NCBI RefSeq assembly: GCF_050920705.1
Contig: NZ_CP154799.1
Span: forward strand, 1,178,001 to 1,242,000
DNA: 64,000 nucleotides
Source of the DNA: Regnicoccus_A sp014224355
GTDB taxonomy: Bacteria > Cyanobacteriota > Cyanobacteriia > PCC-6307 > Cyanobiaceae
Direction: 5' to 3'
The notes below the pieces were generated by a model. The model saw nothing but the letters and a program-made list of their open reading frames with translations, had not been told where the DNA came from and searched no databases. Shown one piece after another: positions 1 through 8,553 of this stretch; within the stretch, counting starts at the first letter, position 1; each line of letters opens with the position of its first letter. The translations under genes were made by a program, and so were the position numbers.

Positions 1-851
1 TCGGGCTTCAGGGGAGCTCCAGCCTCTGCCGCCTGGTTCTCCAGTGCCAGCAGCCGCCGCTCCAGATCCGGCAGACCGAAATCCTCCCGACCGGTGGATT
101 TCGGGGGCGGGAGCTGGAAGTAGGACTCCTGCAGCCAGGACTGGATCAGCTCCTCCTGCACGACACCGCGGCTGGCCCAGGCCCCGTTCTCGTCGTAGCT
201 GAGAGTTCCCTGGCTGAAGCGACTCACCGCCAGATCGATCAGGGTGTTGGCGGGGCCGCAGTCCCAGCCGCGCACCGGCTGCTGGCGTTCCGGTCCCCCG
301 GCAGGAGGCAGCAGCGTGAGGTTGGCGATGCCCCCGAGGTTGAGCACCGCCCGCCAACCCCCGATCGGAGGCAGCAGGGCCGCATCGGCCGCCGGCACCA
401 GTGGGGCGCCATGGCCGCCCAGGGCCAGGTCGTGGGCACGCAGGTCGAACACCACCGGCCTCTCCAGCAGCTGGGCCAGCAGCGGACCCTGCAGCAGCTG
501 CCAGCTGCTGCCGCGCCGATCCCCCGTCGGGGCCCGGTGCCAGATGGTCTGGCCATGGCAGCCCACCAGTTCGGCCCGGCCCTCCGGATCACAGCGGCGG
601 GCACAGTCGGCCTGAGTTTCGCTCACGGCTTCGGCCAGATCCAGCAGGCTGGCTGCCGTCAGGGGCTGGCCCTGACCGGCCGCGATCAGCCGATCGCGCA
701 GATCCCTGGGGTAAGGGCAGAAGCAGTGGTGAAGCAGGCGCCAGCGGGGACGCCTCAGGGGAGGCTGAAAACTGGCCAGCACCGCATCCACGCCATCGGC
801 GCTGGTGCCGCTCATCAGACCCAGCACCAGGCTGGGCTGCCCTGGGGCCAT
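1..851 (-). CDS. anmK: Anhydro-N-acetylmuramic acid kinase, partial (C-terminus beyond the left edge)
   Basis: Phosphorylates and opens 1,6-anhydro-N-acetylmuramic acid, a cytoplasmic step in recycling peptidoglycan turnover products. About 283 residues are visible. Near the N-terminus is the nucleotide-binding motif LMSGTSADGVDAV. Further on come GCHGQTIWH, LNLGGIANLT and GWDCGPANTLID, all typical of the AnmK/UPF0075 family. The family is usually about 370-390 residues, so roughly a quarter is missing past the edge. The ATG overlaps the TGA of the ktrA-like gene by one base (TGATG), which suggests translational coupling. An in-frame GTG lies directly before this ATG, so the start could be three bases further out. 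Confidence 0.9.
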   Translation of the reverse strand, partial: MAPGQPSLVLGLMSGTSADGVDAVLASFQPPLRRPRWRLLHHCFCPYPRDLRDRLIAAGQGQPLTAASLLDLAEAVSETQADCARRCDPEGRAELVGCHGQTIWHRAPTGDRRGSSWQLLQGPLLAQLLERPVVFDLRAHDLALGGHGAPLVPAADAALLPPIGGWRAVLNLGGIANLTLLPPAGGPERQQPVRGWDCGPANTLIDLAVSRFSQGTLSYDENGAWASRGVVQEELIQSWLQESYFQLPPPKSTGREDFGLPDLERRLLALENQAAEAGAPLKP

Positions 852-1555
852 CACAGCTGCGGCAAGCCTTCGAGGGCCTGGACGGTTCCCATCACCACCA
901 GCAGATCCCCTTCGCTGAGAACGTGGGAGGCCGGGGGGTTCACTGAAAGCCTGTTCTCCGGGCCCGCGGCCAGAACGCTCACCTCATAGTTCTTGCGCAG
1001 GTTCAGATCGCGCAGGGAACGGCCGATGAAAGCCTGGGGCACCTTGATCTCCTCGATGCTGTTGCGGTCGTCGAGTCTGAGCCGCTCCAGCAGGTTGGGC
1101 CTCACCAGTTGCCGGGCCAGCTGCTCCCCCTGCATGCGCGAGGGAAACACCACCTTGTCGGCCCCCACCCGGCGCAGCATCTTCTCGTGCAGGTCGTTGG
1201 TGGCTCGGGCGATCACCTGCGTCACCTTGCTGCCTTCGCTGTCCTTGACGATCAAGGTGGCCGTGATGCTGGCGGCGATGGGTTCGCTGATGCCCACGAC
1301 CACGGTGCTGAGATCAAGAACGCCCGCCTCCCTCAGGGCCTCCTCATCCGTGCAGTCGAGGGCGCGTGCCTCGATGGCCGGATCCACCTGACGCAGGGCG
1401 TCGATGGCTCGCTGTTCCTTGTCGATCGCCAGCACCTCGGCCCCGCAGCGCACCAGCTCCTTGCAGACGGCTGTGCCGAAACGACCGACCCCGATCACCG
1501 CGAAACTCCCCGGCGCGGCCGTTCCGGCTCCCTGCCAGCGCCACCAGTTGGTCAT
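851..1555 (-). CDS. ktrA: KtrA/TrkA-type potassium uptake regulatory subunit (RCK domain)
   Basis: Cytoplasmic gating ring protein of a Ktr/Trk K+ transporter, 234 aa. A Rossmann RCK_N domain begins with FAVIGVGRFG (GxGxFG) near residue 19, followed by an acidic residue at the end of beta-2 (LAIDKEQ) typical of NAD(H)/adenine nucleotide binding. An RCK_C (TrkA-C) domain fills about residues 150-230. No membrane segment is present, so it needs a KtrB-type pore partner. None is encoded next to it: the upstream neighbour is a peroxiredoxin about 90 bp away. The ATG start gives the MTNWW N-terminus. It is coupled to anmK downstream. Confidence 0.88.
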   Translation of the reverse strand: MTNWWRWQGAGTAAPGSFAVIGVGRFGTAVCKELVRCGAEVLAIDKEQRAIDALRQVDPAIEARALDCTDEEALREAGVLDLSTVVVGISEPIAASITATLIVKDSEGSKVTQVIARATNDLHEKMLRRVGADKVVFPSRMQGEQLARQLVRPNLLERLRLDDRNSIEEIKVPQAFIGRSLRDLNLRKNYEVSVLAAGPENRLSVNPPASHVLSEGDLLVVMGTVQALEGLPQL

Positions 1556-1605
1556 CGAGTTTCATCAGCGTGCGGCGCCATTCTGTGACCAGCCCCCATC
1601 GGGCG

Positions 1606-1635
1606 CCGCCGGAAGGGCCGTGGCCCCTCCGGCGG
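1606..1635. terminator. Strong GC hairpin between the peroxiredoxin and ktrA genes
   Basis: An inverted repeat with 14-base arms (1606-1619 and 1622-1635) has one mismatch and only two bases between the arms, so the real loop must be slightly larger. It lies about 10 bases past the stop of the minus-strand peroxiredoxin gene. No T-tract follows it on either strand, so it is either a non-canonical terminator or an RNA-stabilising hairpin that separates the two transcription units. Confidence 0.4.
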
Positions 1636-1644
1636 GCTCGACAC

Positions 1645-2280
1645 TCACTTGTTGGGCTGAGGAGTCATGCGCAGGTACGGCTTGATCTCGGTGACACCCT
1701 TGGGGAATTTGGTGCGCGCGTCCTCTGTGGCGATCGAAGGAACCACCACGCAGTCCTCACCGTCCTTCCAGTTCACCGGCGTGGCCACCTGGTGGTAGTC
1801 GGTGAGTTGCAGGGAGTCGATCACCCGCAGGATCTCTGTGAAGTTGCGGCCGGTGCTGGCCGGGTAGGTGATCTGCAGACGCAGCTTCTTGTTGGGATCG
1901 ATGATGAAGACCGAGCGCACCGTCAGGTTGTTGAGGGCGTTCGGATGAATCATTCCGTAGAGGTCACTGACCGTCTTGTCGGAATCCGCCAGGATCGGGT
2001 AGTCGACGACGGTGCACTGGGTCTCGTTGATGTCGGAGATCCAGCCCTTGTGACTTTCGGCGGAATCCACGCTCAGGGCGATGGTCTTGACGTTGCGCTT
2101 CTCCCACTCGGGCCTCAGTCGGGCGACCTCGCCGAGTTCGGTGGTGCAAACCGGGGTGTAATCGGCAGGATGGGAGAAGAGGACGACCCAGCTGTCGCCG
2201 GCGAAGTCGTAGAGATTGATGGGTCCCAGCTGGGACTCCTGGGTGAAATCGGGAACGGTGTCACCGAGTTGAAGCGTCAT
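1645..2280 (-). CDS. 1-Cys peroxiredoxin (Prx6 subfamily)
   Basis: Thiol peroxidase of 211 aa that reduces hydrogen peroxide and alkyl hydroperoxides in the cytoplasm. The peroxidatic cysteine is C45 in PADYTPVCTTE, the Prx6-type active site. The supporting conserved Arg is in LTVRSVFIIDP. A long C-terminal domain from about residue 150 (TPVNWKDGEDCVV) is characteristic of Prx6. A second cysteine is present there but not in the 2-Cys position. Length matches cyanobacterial 1-Cys Prx. It stands alone, with hairpin sequence downstream and about 100 bp of non-coding sequence upstream. Confidence 0.93.
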   Translation of the reverse strand: MTLQLGDTVPDFTQESQLGPINLYDFAGDSWVVLFSHPADYTPVCTTELGEVARLRPEWEKRNVKTIALSVDSAESHKGWISDINETQCTVVDYPILADSDKTVSDLYGMIHPNALNNLTVRSVFIIDPNKKLRLQITYPASTGRNFTEILRVIDSLQLTDYHQVATPVNWKDGEDCVVVPSIATEDARTKFPKGVTEIKPYLRMTPQPNK

Positions 2281-2383
2281 GGGGAAAACGTCTGGTGCGA
2301 GGGAGAGGTGTGGATCATGGTGTGAAAGGGCGCCGTTCCGCCGCCGTAACCATGACCGGAGTCCAGGTTAGGCACCCGCCTGC

Positions 2384-4195
2384 CTAGATTCCGAACTGGC
2401 CGCAGATCAGCCAGGGGACCAGCAGGGTCATGGTGAGGGTCAGGGGCATGCCGTAGCGGGCCACATCGAGGAAGCGATAGCGACCTGGCCCGAAGACCAT
2501 CAGGTTGGTCTGGTAGCCCACCGGGCTGAGGAAGCTCTGGCTGGCCCCGAACAGCACGGCGTAGATGAAACCCATCGGCTCCTGGCCCAGCCCCTGAGCC
2601 AGCTGGGCGGCGATCGGGATCAGCAGGACCACCGTGGCGGCATTGCTCATCACCTCGGTGAGCAGGCTGGTGAACAGGAACACCACGGCCAGCGCCCAGA
2701 ACACGGGCCACCCTCTCAACAGCAGGAGCATCGCCTGGGCGATGGCCGCCGCCAGTCCGGTTTTCTCCATGGCCACGCTGAAACTGGCCAGGGAGCCCAG
2801 CAGCAGGATCACGTCCAGGCGGATCGAGCGCTGCAGATCCCCCGGCCTCAGGCAGCCGCTGGCCACCATCGCCACGGTCCCCAGCAGCACCGACGCCACC
2901 AGCGGCATCACTTGCAGGGTGGGGAGCAGGATGGCCAGCAAGGCGATCACCAGGGCGATCCCCTTGCGGCCGGCGTAGGGCAGGTCCTTCTCCAGCTGCT
3001 CCAGCACCACCAGGTCGTTGCTGGCCTGAAGGCCCCGGATCGCGTCACGGGGAGCCTGAAGCAGGAGCACGTCGCCATCGCGCAAGACCACCCGACCCAG
3101 GCGTTCGCGCAGCACCGCGTTGCCTCGCCGCAGGGCGAGCACGGTGGCGTTGTAGCGCTGGCGGAAGCGCAGATCCCGCAGGGTTTCCCCGGGCAAGGTG
3201 GATCCCGAGGGCAGCAGCACCTCCACGGTGAGCTGGCTGGCAGGATCAACCGCCTCCAGGTCCCCGTCTTCGAGCTTCGCCGGCGCCAGGCTGACCGTGC
3301 GTTCCTGCTGCAGTCGCAGCAGATCTTCACGGCTGCAGCGGAGCAGCAAGCGGTCGCCTTCAGCCAGGGACAGGTCCGCCAGGGGCGGCAGGAATCGCTC
3401 CTTGCCGCGGTGCAGCTCCAGCACGTCGAGGTCGAACCGCCGTTGCAGGCGGCTGTCGTGCAGCGAGCGGCCCAGCAACTCCGAGCGCCTGGGAATCAGC
3501 ACCTCGGTGAGGTAACCGCTGCGGGCCATCCCTCCCATCAGGTCGTTGTCGTCGACCCCCCGGTTGGGGAGGAGGCGATCAGCGAGGAGCACCATCATCG
3601 TTCCCCCCACCAGCCACACCCCCAGTCCGATGCCGGTGAAGCTGAACAGGTCGAACTCTCCGTAGCCGAGCTTGTTGCTGACCTCACTGGCCAGCAGGTT
3701 CACGGAGCTGCCCAGCAACGTGAGCGTGCCCCCCAGCACGGTGGCGAAGGAGAGCGGCAGCAGCACCTTCGAGGGAGCGATCCGGTGACGGTGGCACCAG
3801 CCCTCGATCACAGGCAGCAGGGTGGCCACGATCGGGGTGTTGGGGATGAAGCCCGAGACAGGGCCCACCACCGCCACCATCAGGGTGATCATTCGCCCGG
3901 GGCTGCGCACCGCATTCGAGCCGATCAGGGCCCGCAGGCGATCCATGGCGCCGGAGCGGAACAGACCGGCGGAGAGGGCGAACAGGCCCATCAGGGTCAC
4001 CAGGGCCGTGCTGCCGAAGCCCTGCACGGCTTCGGCGGGTTCGAGCACCCCGCTGGCCATCAGCAGGCCCGCCGCCAGCAGGCCGGTGAGCTCTGGGGCG
4101 AGCCAGCCGGTGATGAACAGCCCCACCGCCAGGGTCAGCACCAGCAGGGTGATCAGAGCCTGGGGCTGGAGGGCGACCAGGAGCAGTGCCTCCAT
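2384..4195 (-). CDS. SLC13/DASS-family transporter with two RCK_C domains
   Basis: Predicted inner-membrane anion or sodium symporter, 603 aa. Hydrophobic segments fill residues 5-180. Helix-hairpin signatures there include SGFIPNTPIVA (about 114-124) and LLGSSVNLLA (about 160-169), resembling SNT-type motifs. Two TrkA-C/RCK_C domains follow in the middle (about 218-290 and 310-385). A second hydrophobic half ends at the C-terminus with ASQSFLSPVGYQTN. This matches the family often labelled sodium/sulfate transporter in cyanobacteria; the substrate cannot be read from sequence. The ATG at 4195 was chosen because it is 12 bases past the hflX stop. An open frame continues upstream but lies antisense or frame-shifted within hflX. 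Likely last gene of the NDH-2/HAD/hflX run. Confidence 0.85.
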   Translation of the reverse strand: MEALLLVALQPQALITLLVLTLAVGLFITGWLAPELTGLLAAGLLMASGVLEPAEAVQGFGSTALVTLMGLFALSAGLFRSGAMDRLRALIGSNAVRSPGRMITLMVAVVGPVSGFIPNTPIVATLLPVIEGWCHRHRIAPSKVLLPLSFATVLGGTLTLLGSSVNLLASEVSNKLGYGEFDLFSFTGIGLGVWLVGGTMMVLLADRLLPNRGVDDNDLMGGMARSGYLTEVLIPRRSELLGRSLHDSRLQRRFDLDVLELHRGKERFLPPLADLSLAEGDRLLLRCSREDLLRLQQERTVSLAPAKLEDGDLEAVDPASQLTVEVLLPSGSTLPGETLRDLRFRQRYNATVLALRRGNAVLRERLGRVVLRDGDVLLLQAPRDAIRGLQASNDLVVLEQLEKDLPYAGRKGIALVIALLAILLPTLQVMPLVASVLLGTVAMVASGCLRPGDLQRSIRLDVILLLGSLASFSVAMEKTGLAAAIAQAMLLLLRGWPVFWALAVVFLFTSLLTEVMSNAATVVLLIPIAAQLAQGLGQEPMGFIYAVLFGASQSFLSPVGYQTNLMVFGPGRYRFLDVARYGMPLTLTMTLLVPWLICGQFGI

Positions 4196-4206
4196 GGACG
4201 CATTTC

Positions 4207-5853
4207 CTATGTGGATTGCGGCCAATTTTGCAGGATCTCGCGCAGGTGCTGCAACCCGAGGCCCCCCGTTGCGGAAACGAACACCGAATCCGCGTCCAGA
4301 GCCCGGGCCTCCTCCAGGGCGGAGGCGGGGCAGCGATCGATCTGGTTGGCCACCAGCCGCCTGGGCACGTGACTGCCGAGGGAATCGAGGATGGTGTGGA
4401 CGGTCCTGAGCTGCGTGGCCCAGGCCGGGTCGGCCAGATCCACAACGATCAGCAGCCCGTCGGACTCGAGGGTTTCTTCCAGGGTGGAGCGGAAGGCTTC
4501 CACCAGCGGCGGCGGCAATTCCCTGATGAATCCCACCGTGTCGGTGAGCAGAAGGCGCTGCACCGTTCCGCCGGCATCGGGCAGCTCCAGCCGGCGGGTG
4601 GTGGGATCCAGGGTGGCGAACAGCTTGTTCTCCGCCAGCACCTCCTCTCCGGCCAAGGGCCTGGTCAGGGCATTGAGCAGGGAGCTCTTGCCCGCATTGG
4701 TGTATCCCACCAGCGCCAGCCGTTTCAGGCCAGTCCGGCCTCCGCGCAAACGAGCCCGGTGCTCCCCCAGGCACTCCACGTCGCGCTGCAATCGCTCGAT
4801 CCGGCGGGCAATGGCGCGGCGGTCTTTCTCCAGCTGGGTTTCTCCCGGCCCCCGGGTGCCGATGCCGCCGCCCTGGCGGGAGAGACTCAGGCCGCGTCCG
4901 CTCAGCCGGGGCAGGCGATAGCGCAGCTGGGCCAGTTCCACCTGAAGGCGCCCGGCGCTGCTGGCGGCCCGCTGGGCAAAAATATCGAGGATCAGCTCGC
5001 TGCGATCACTCACCGGCAGGTCCAGCAGGCGCTCCAGGTTGCGCGCCTGCACCGGTGTCAGCTCCCGGTCGGTCACCACCAGGCTGGCCTCGAGTCGCCT
5101 GGCCTCCAGGGCCGCTTCACGCAGCTTGCCTTCGCCCCAGAGCGTCTGGGGGGCAGCCTGCTGGCGCTTCTGGCGCACCACCCCCACAGGAAGGCCACCT
5201 GCGCTCCGCACCAGCCCTTCCAGCTCGGCGATGTCACGCTGGCTGTCGCTCTCCTCGCCGCTCACCAGCGCCAGCAGCATCACCCGCTCCGGACCCTGAC
5301 GGGTCTGGTTGCCTCCATCGGCCACCCCCAGGTCGCCGCAGTCGGCGGGGTTGATTCCGGGATCGCAGAGGTCGGCGAGCTCTCCCTCCATCCGGCAGTT
5401 CCATGGCTGCGCTTCGTCGCGGCTGAGCCCATAGACGGCGGCGGGCCAGCGCCCGCCGGAGCGGGCCCTGTCGCCGTAGCGGAGCCAGAACATCGGCTGG
5501 AGATCCATTCCCACCAGGGCCTCACTGCCCAGGGGCTCCAGCGACTGGCCCCGGCCGATGCAGCTGAGCAGGCGCAGATCATGGCCCTGGCGCCGTTCGG
5601 AGCCAGGCAGACGTTCGATCAACCGACCCGATTGCTCCAGGGGACCCACCCACAGCAAGCGGCAGAGGCCCCGGCCATCCACCACCAGGCTGAGGGGCAA
5701 CGCCAGCTCCCGGGCCTCGGCCGCCAGCCGCTGCAGCCCCAGCAGGTCGGCTCCCCCTTGCTCAGGGTGGCGGCGATGGGCGAGACGCTCCAGCCGCCGT
5801 TTCTGGGCAGGCCGAAGGCCTGAGACACGCCCGGCGAGGACCGTCTGTTTCAA
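4207..5853 (-). CDS. hflX: GTPase HflX (ribosome-associated)
   Basis: 548 aa GTP-binding protein that splits or rescues stalled 70S ribosomes. The N-terminal half is long. A glycine-rich linker, GRGLSLSRQGGGIGTRGPGE (about 325-345), precedes the G domain. G1 is GYTNAGKSSLLN (about 381-392), then ATLDPTTRRLEL (G2 region), DTVGFI (G3), NQID (G4, about 503) and a G5-like SATGGLG. It is longer than E. coli HflX (426 aa), as is usual in cyanobacteria, because of the extra N-terminal region. The ATG overlaps the HAD gene stop by four bases (ATGA), so it is probably co-translated with it. Confidence 0.93.
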   Translation of the reverse strand: MKQTVLAGRVSGLRPAQKRRLERLAHRRHPEQGGADLLGLQRLAAEARELALPLSLVVDGRGLCRLLWVGPLEQSGRLIERLPGSERRQGHDLRLLSCIGRGQSLEPLGSEALVGMDLQPMFWLRYGDRARSGGRWPAAVYGLSRDEAQPWNCRMEGELADLCDPGINPADCGDLGVADGGNQTRQGPERVMLLALVSGEESDSQRDIAELEGLVRSAGGLPVGVVRQKRQQAAPQTLWGEGKLREAALEARRLEASLVVTDRELTPVQARNLERLLDLPVSDRSELILDIFAQRAASSAGRLQVELAQLRYRLPRLSGRGLSLSRQGGGIGTRGPGETQLEKDRRAIARRIERLQRDVECLGEHRARLRGGRTGLKRLALVGYTNAGKSSLLNALTRPLAGEEVLAENKLFATLDPTTRRLELPDAGGTVQRLLLTDTVGFIRELPPPLVEAFRSTLEETLESDGLLIVVDLADPAWATQLRTVHTILDSLGSHVPRRLVANQIDRCPASALEEARALDADSVFVSATGGLGLQHLREILQNWPQST

Positions 5854-6512
5854 GGGCGCCGGATCAGCAGGCAGACGATGCCGGCCGCCCGGGCTCCGGC
5901 CACATCCTCGGGGCTGTCGCCCACATGCCAGGCCTGCCCGGCGCTGAGCCCCAGGCCGTCGAGCGCCAGTTCAAAGGGTCGCGGACTGGGTTTGGCGGCG
6001 CCTGCCGCGCTCGAGACCACCACCAGCTCCAGCAGTTCCGCCAGGCCGAGGGCCTGCAGCAGCCCATGCAGGCGCTGGTCGAAGTTGCTCACCACCGCCA
6101 GCCGCAGGCCGGCCCCGCGCCAGCGGTTCAGAGGCTCGATCACATCGGGGTAGACCTGCCAGAGATCAGCCTCGGCAAAGCGATCGAACAGCTCCCGGGC
6201 CAGCTGCGATGGCAGCTCCAGCTCGCTGTTCTCCTCGCTTGTGGAGCGAAAGGTGTCTTCGATCCGCTGCCCCCACCACTGCCGCTCGGCCGCCAGCAGC
6301 TCCTGGCCCTCCAGGCCGGGGAAGGCCAGGGGCGGTGCCGCGCGCAAAACCCCTGGGAAGACCCGATCGATCGCCACCGGCTCCACCATCAGGCCATGTT
6401 GGCTGGCCAGGGCCGCATAGGTGTGGCCCACCGACCGCCGCAGGCCGATCAGCGTTCCCACGGCATCCAGTAACAATCCGGCCGGCGCACCCGTCGCCCC
6501 AGGCGGGATCAT
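5850..6512 (-). CDS. HAD-superfamily hydrolase, HDHD3/DREG-2-like
   Basis: 220 aa haloacid-dehalogenase-fold phosphatase of subfamily IA. Motif I is LLLDAVGTLIG near residue 15, with the nucleophile Asp present. The usual second Asp (DxD) is replaced by Val, as in DREG-2/HDHD3-like members. Motif II is VVSNFD, motif III Lys is in AAKPSPRPF, and motif IV is HVGDSPEDVAGA. A helical cap lies between residues 25 and 115. The substrate is unknown. It sits between the NDH-2 and hflX genes with four-base ATGA overlaps at both ends, indicating one operon. Confidence 0.85.
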   Translation of the reverse strand: MIPPGATGAPAGLLLDAVGTLIGLRRSVGHTYAALASQHGLMVEPVAIDRVFPGVLRAAPPLAFPGLEGQELLAAERQWWGQRIEDTFRSTSEENSELELPSQLARELFDRFAEADLWQVYPDVIEPLNRWRGAGLRLAVVSNFDQRLHGLLQALGLAELLELVVVSSAAGAAKPSPRPFELALDGLGLSAGQAWHVGDSPEDVAGARAAGIVCLLIRRP

Positions 6513-7725
6513 CGTGGCGATGGCAGCAGGGGCCGGCCAAGATCGCTCAACCAGCCTGCGGCCACCCTCAACTGATGCGGCAGGCCAGGCAGCCTGGAGA
6601 GGTAGGCCAGCTGGCGGATCCTGTAGGCCGCGGGCCCAGCCAGGGTCACCCCCAGGCCGGTGAGGCTGGCTTCGCCGATGCCCAGGCTGATCATCTCGCC
6701 CAGATCCTTCCAGCGGAAGGGCTGCAGTGGCTCGCCCTCAAGCGAGCGCAGCAGGTTCTCCGCCAGGCAGTCGGCCTGCTGAAAGGCCACCTGGGCCGTG
6801 GCCGCCAGGGGCGCTCCATCGGCATCTGCGACGTCAGCCACATCACCCAGCGCGAACACACCGGGGTGGTCGCGCAACTGCAGGGTCGGTTCACAGTGCA
6901 GGCGGCCCCGGGCGTCGAGGCTGGCGACGGGCTCGATCGGAGGGGGGCCACCGTCACGCCTGCGGTCCAGATCACTCCATCCACCGGCAGTGACTCGTCG
7001 CTGCCGGCGGCGTTGTCTGCCGTCAGAGAGAGCAGGAGGCGGCCTGGCTCGAGGCCCAGCACCCTGGTCTGGGTGCGCAGGCGCACATCGCGACGCAGCA
7101 GGGCTGAGCGGGCCTGCTCGCGGTTGAACGCCCTGGCCTGGGGCAGCAGATCGGGCCCCTGCTCGATCAGCTCGATCACGGTGCTGCCCCGGAGCAGGTC
7201 GGCCAGCTTGCAGGCCAGTTCGACACCGCTTGGTCCGGCTCCTACAAGCGCCAGCCGCTGCAGGGGCCTGGGGTGGCTGCGCAGATGCTGCACCAGCTCC
7301 TGCAACCGTTCCACGTCCGCCAGGCTGCGGAAGGGAATGGCCAGGTCCTCCACTCCCGGGATGCCGTAGCTGGTTCCGCGGCTGCCGGTGGCGATCACCA
7401 GCCGGGAATAGGGGAGCTGGCGGCCCTGCTCGGTGTGGACGCAGCCAGCGCTCGCATCGATCCGGCTGACCCGATCCTTCAGCCAGGCAATGCCACGGCT
7501 GGCCAGCAGGGTGTCGTAGCGGGGGGCCACTTCCCAGCTGCGCAATTCCTGCGAGAGCAGCTCGTAGAGGAGGGGGAGGAACAGGAACCGCTCCTGAGGT
7601 TCAACCAGCAGGATCGGTGGATGGTGGCGACGGGAGGCCAGGGCCAGGGCGGTGTAGAGGCCACCGAAGCCGCCGCCGGCGATCAGCACCGGCCGCATGG
7701 CATGGCGGCTGCTGGACTCCTCCAT
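6509..7725 (-). CDS. Type II NAD(P)H dehydrogenase (NDH-2), interrupted by a one-base frameshift
   Basis: Peripheral membrane flavoprotein that passes electrons from NAD(P)H to quinone without pumping protons. The first frame holds the FAD-binding LIAGGGFGGLYTALAL, then VIATGSRGTSYGIPG, a second nucleotide-binding site LVGAGPSGVELA and VDGVIWTAGV. The reading frame then breaks at a six-base G run (6942-6947, plus strand). Adding one base restores GVFALGDVADVAD (FAD contact) and the C-terminal membrane-association region, which ends at 6509. The start is uncertain: ATG at 7725 fits, with ATG 7698 (MRPVLIAGGG) as alternative. The stop overlaps the HAD start by four bases. The break is probably a sequencing error, although a true frameshift cannot be excluded. 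Confidence 0.82.
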
Positions 7726-7800
7726 GGGCGAAAGGCCTTGCCCTCTGCTGTTGATCAAACCCTAACCAGGGGTGTTGCCCCAGAGGAGATGATGGTCAGC

Positions 7801-8550
7801 ATGACCAGCCTCACCATGACTCCGCTGCCGACGGATCGGCTGGGCCGGGCCGTCGATCCCGAACAGGCCCGCCGTGTGCTGGAGCCTCTGGATGCCCCTC
7901 GGCAGCTGGCCTGGGGGTATGAAACCTTCGGGGAGGGTTTTGCGCTCACCACCAGTTTCGGGATTCAGTCGGCGGTGCTGCTGCACATGGTCAGCCGACT
8001 GGATGAACGGATCCCCGTGATCTGGGTGGACACCGGTTATCTTCCCAGCGAGACTTACCACTACGCGGACAGGCTCTGCACGGCCCTGAATCTCAACTTG
8101 AAGGTGGCCCAGGCGGAGCTCTCCCCGGCCAGGATGGAAGCCCTCTACGGCCGCCTCTGGGAAACCGGTCGGGTGGACGACCTGCAGACCTACCACCGCC
8201 TGCGCAAGGTGGAGCCCCTCGATCGCCTTTTCCGTGAGCTGGGGGTGCACTGCTGGGCCAGTGGAGTTCGCGGCAGCCAGACCGACCACCGCGGCGCCAT
8301 GGCACCCCTGGATGCTGTGCGTGGTCGCTGGTCGCTCCGTCCCCTGCTCTCCTGGGGCCCGCGGGACGTGTTCTATTACATGGACAACCACGCCTTGCCC
8401 CAGCATCCCCTGTTTGAACAGGGTTACTCCAGTGTGGGCGACTGGCATTCCAGCCGTCCCGACAGCGGTGATGGTCGGGCCAGTCGCTTCGGGGGGCTCA
8501 AGCAGGAGTGCGGCATCCACCTTCCCGGGGTGATGGGCGAGGGCATCTGA
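7801..8550 (+). CDS. cysH: Phosphoadenylyl-sulfate reductase (thioredoxin-dependent)
   Basis: Reduces PAPS to sulfite with thioredoxin in assimilatory sulfate reduction, about 249 aa. Features are the PP-loop-like TTSFGIQSAVLLHM, the substrate loop VDTGYLPSETY, the arginine-rich ASGVRGSQTDHR and the catalytic Cys in KQECGIHL near the C-terminus. The paired CC motifs that hold the Fe-S cluster of APS reductases are absent, which points to the PAPS-specific type. Candidate starts are ATG at 7789, 7792 and 7801. The GAGGAG at 7783-7788 is too close to the first two and lies 12 bases before 7801, so 7801 was chosen with modest certainty. It diverges from the NDH-2 operon. Confidence 0.9.
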   Translation: MTSLTMTPLPTDRLGRAVDPEQARRVLEPLDAPRQLAWGYETFGEGFALTTSFGIQSAVLLHMVSRLDERIPVIWVDTGYLPSETYHYADRLCTALNLNLKVAQAELSPARMEALYGRLWETGRVDDLQTYHRLRKVEPLDRLFRELGVHCWASGVRGSQTDHRGAMAPLDAVRGRWSLRPLLSWGPRDVFYYMDNHALPQHPLFEQGYSSVGDWHSSRPDSGDGRASRFGGLKQECGIHLPGVMGEGI

Positions 8551-8553
8551 ACG

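Noticed and set aside
4186..5823. Long plus-strand frame (545 codons) opposite hflX
   Set aside because: Antisense shadow of a conserved GTPase; biased Ala/Gln/Leu composition and no motif.
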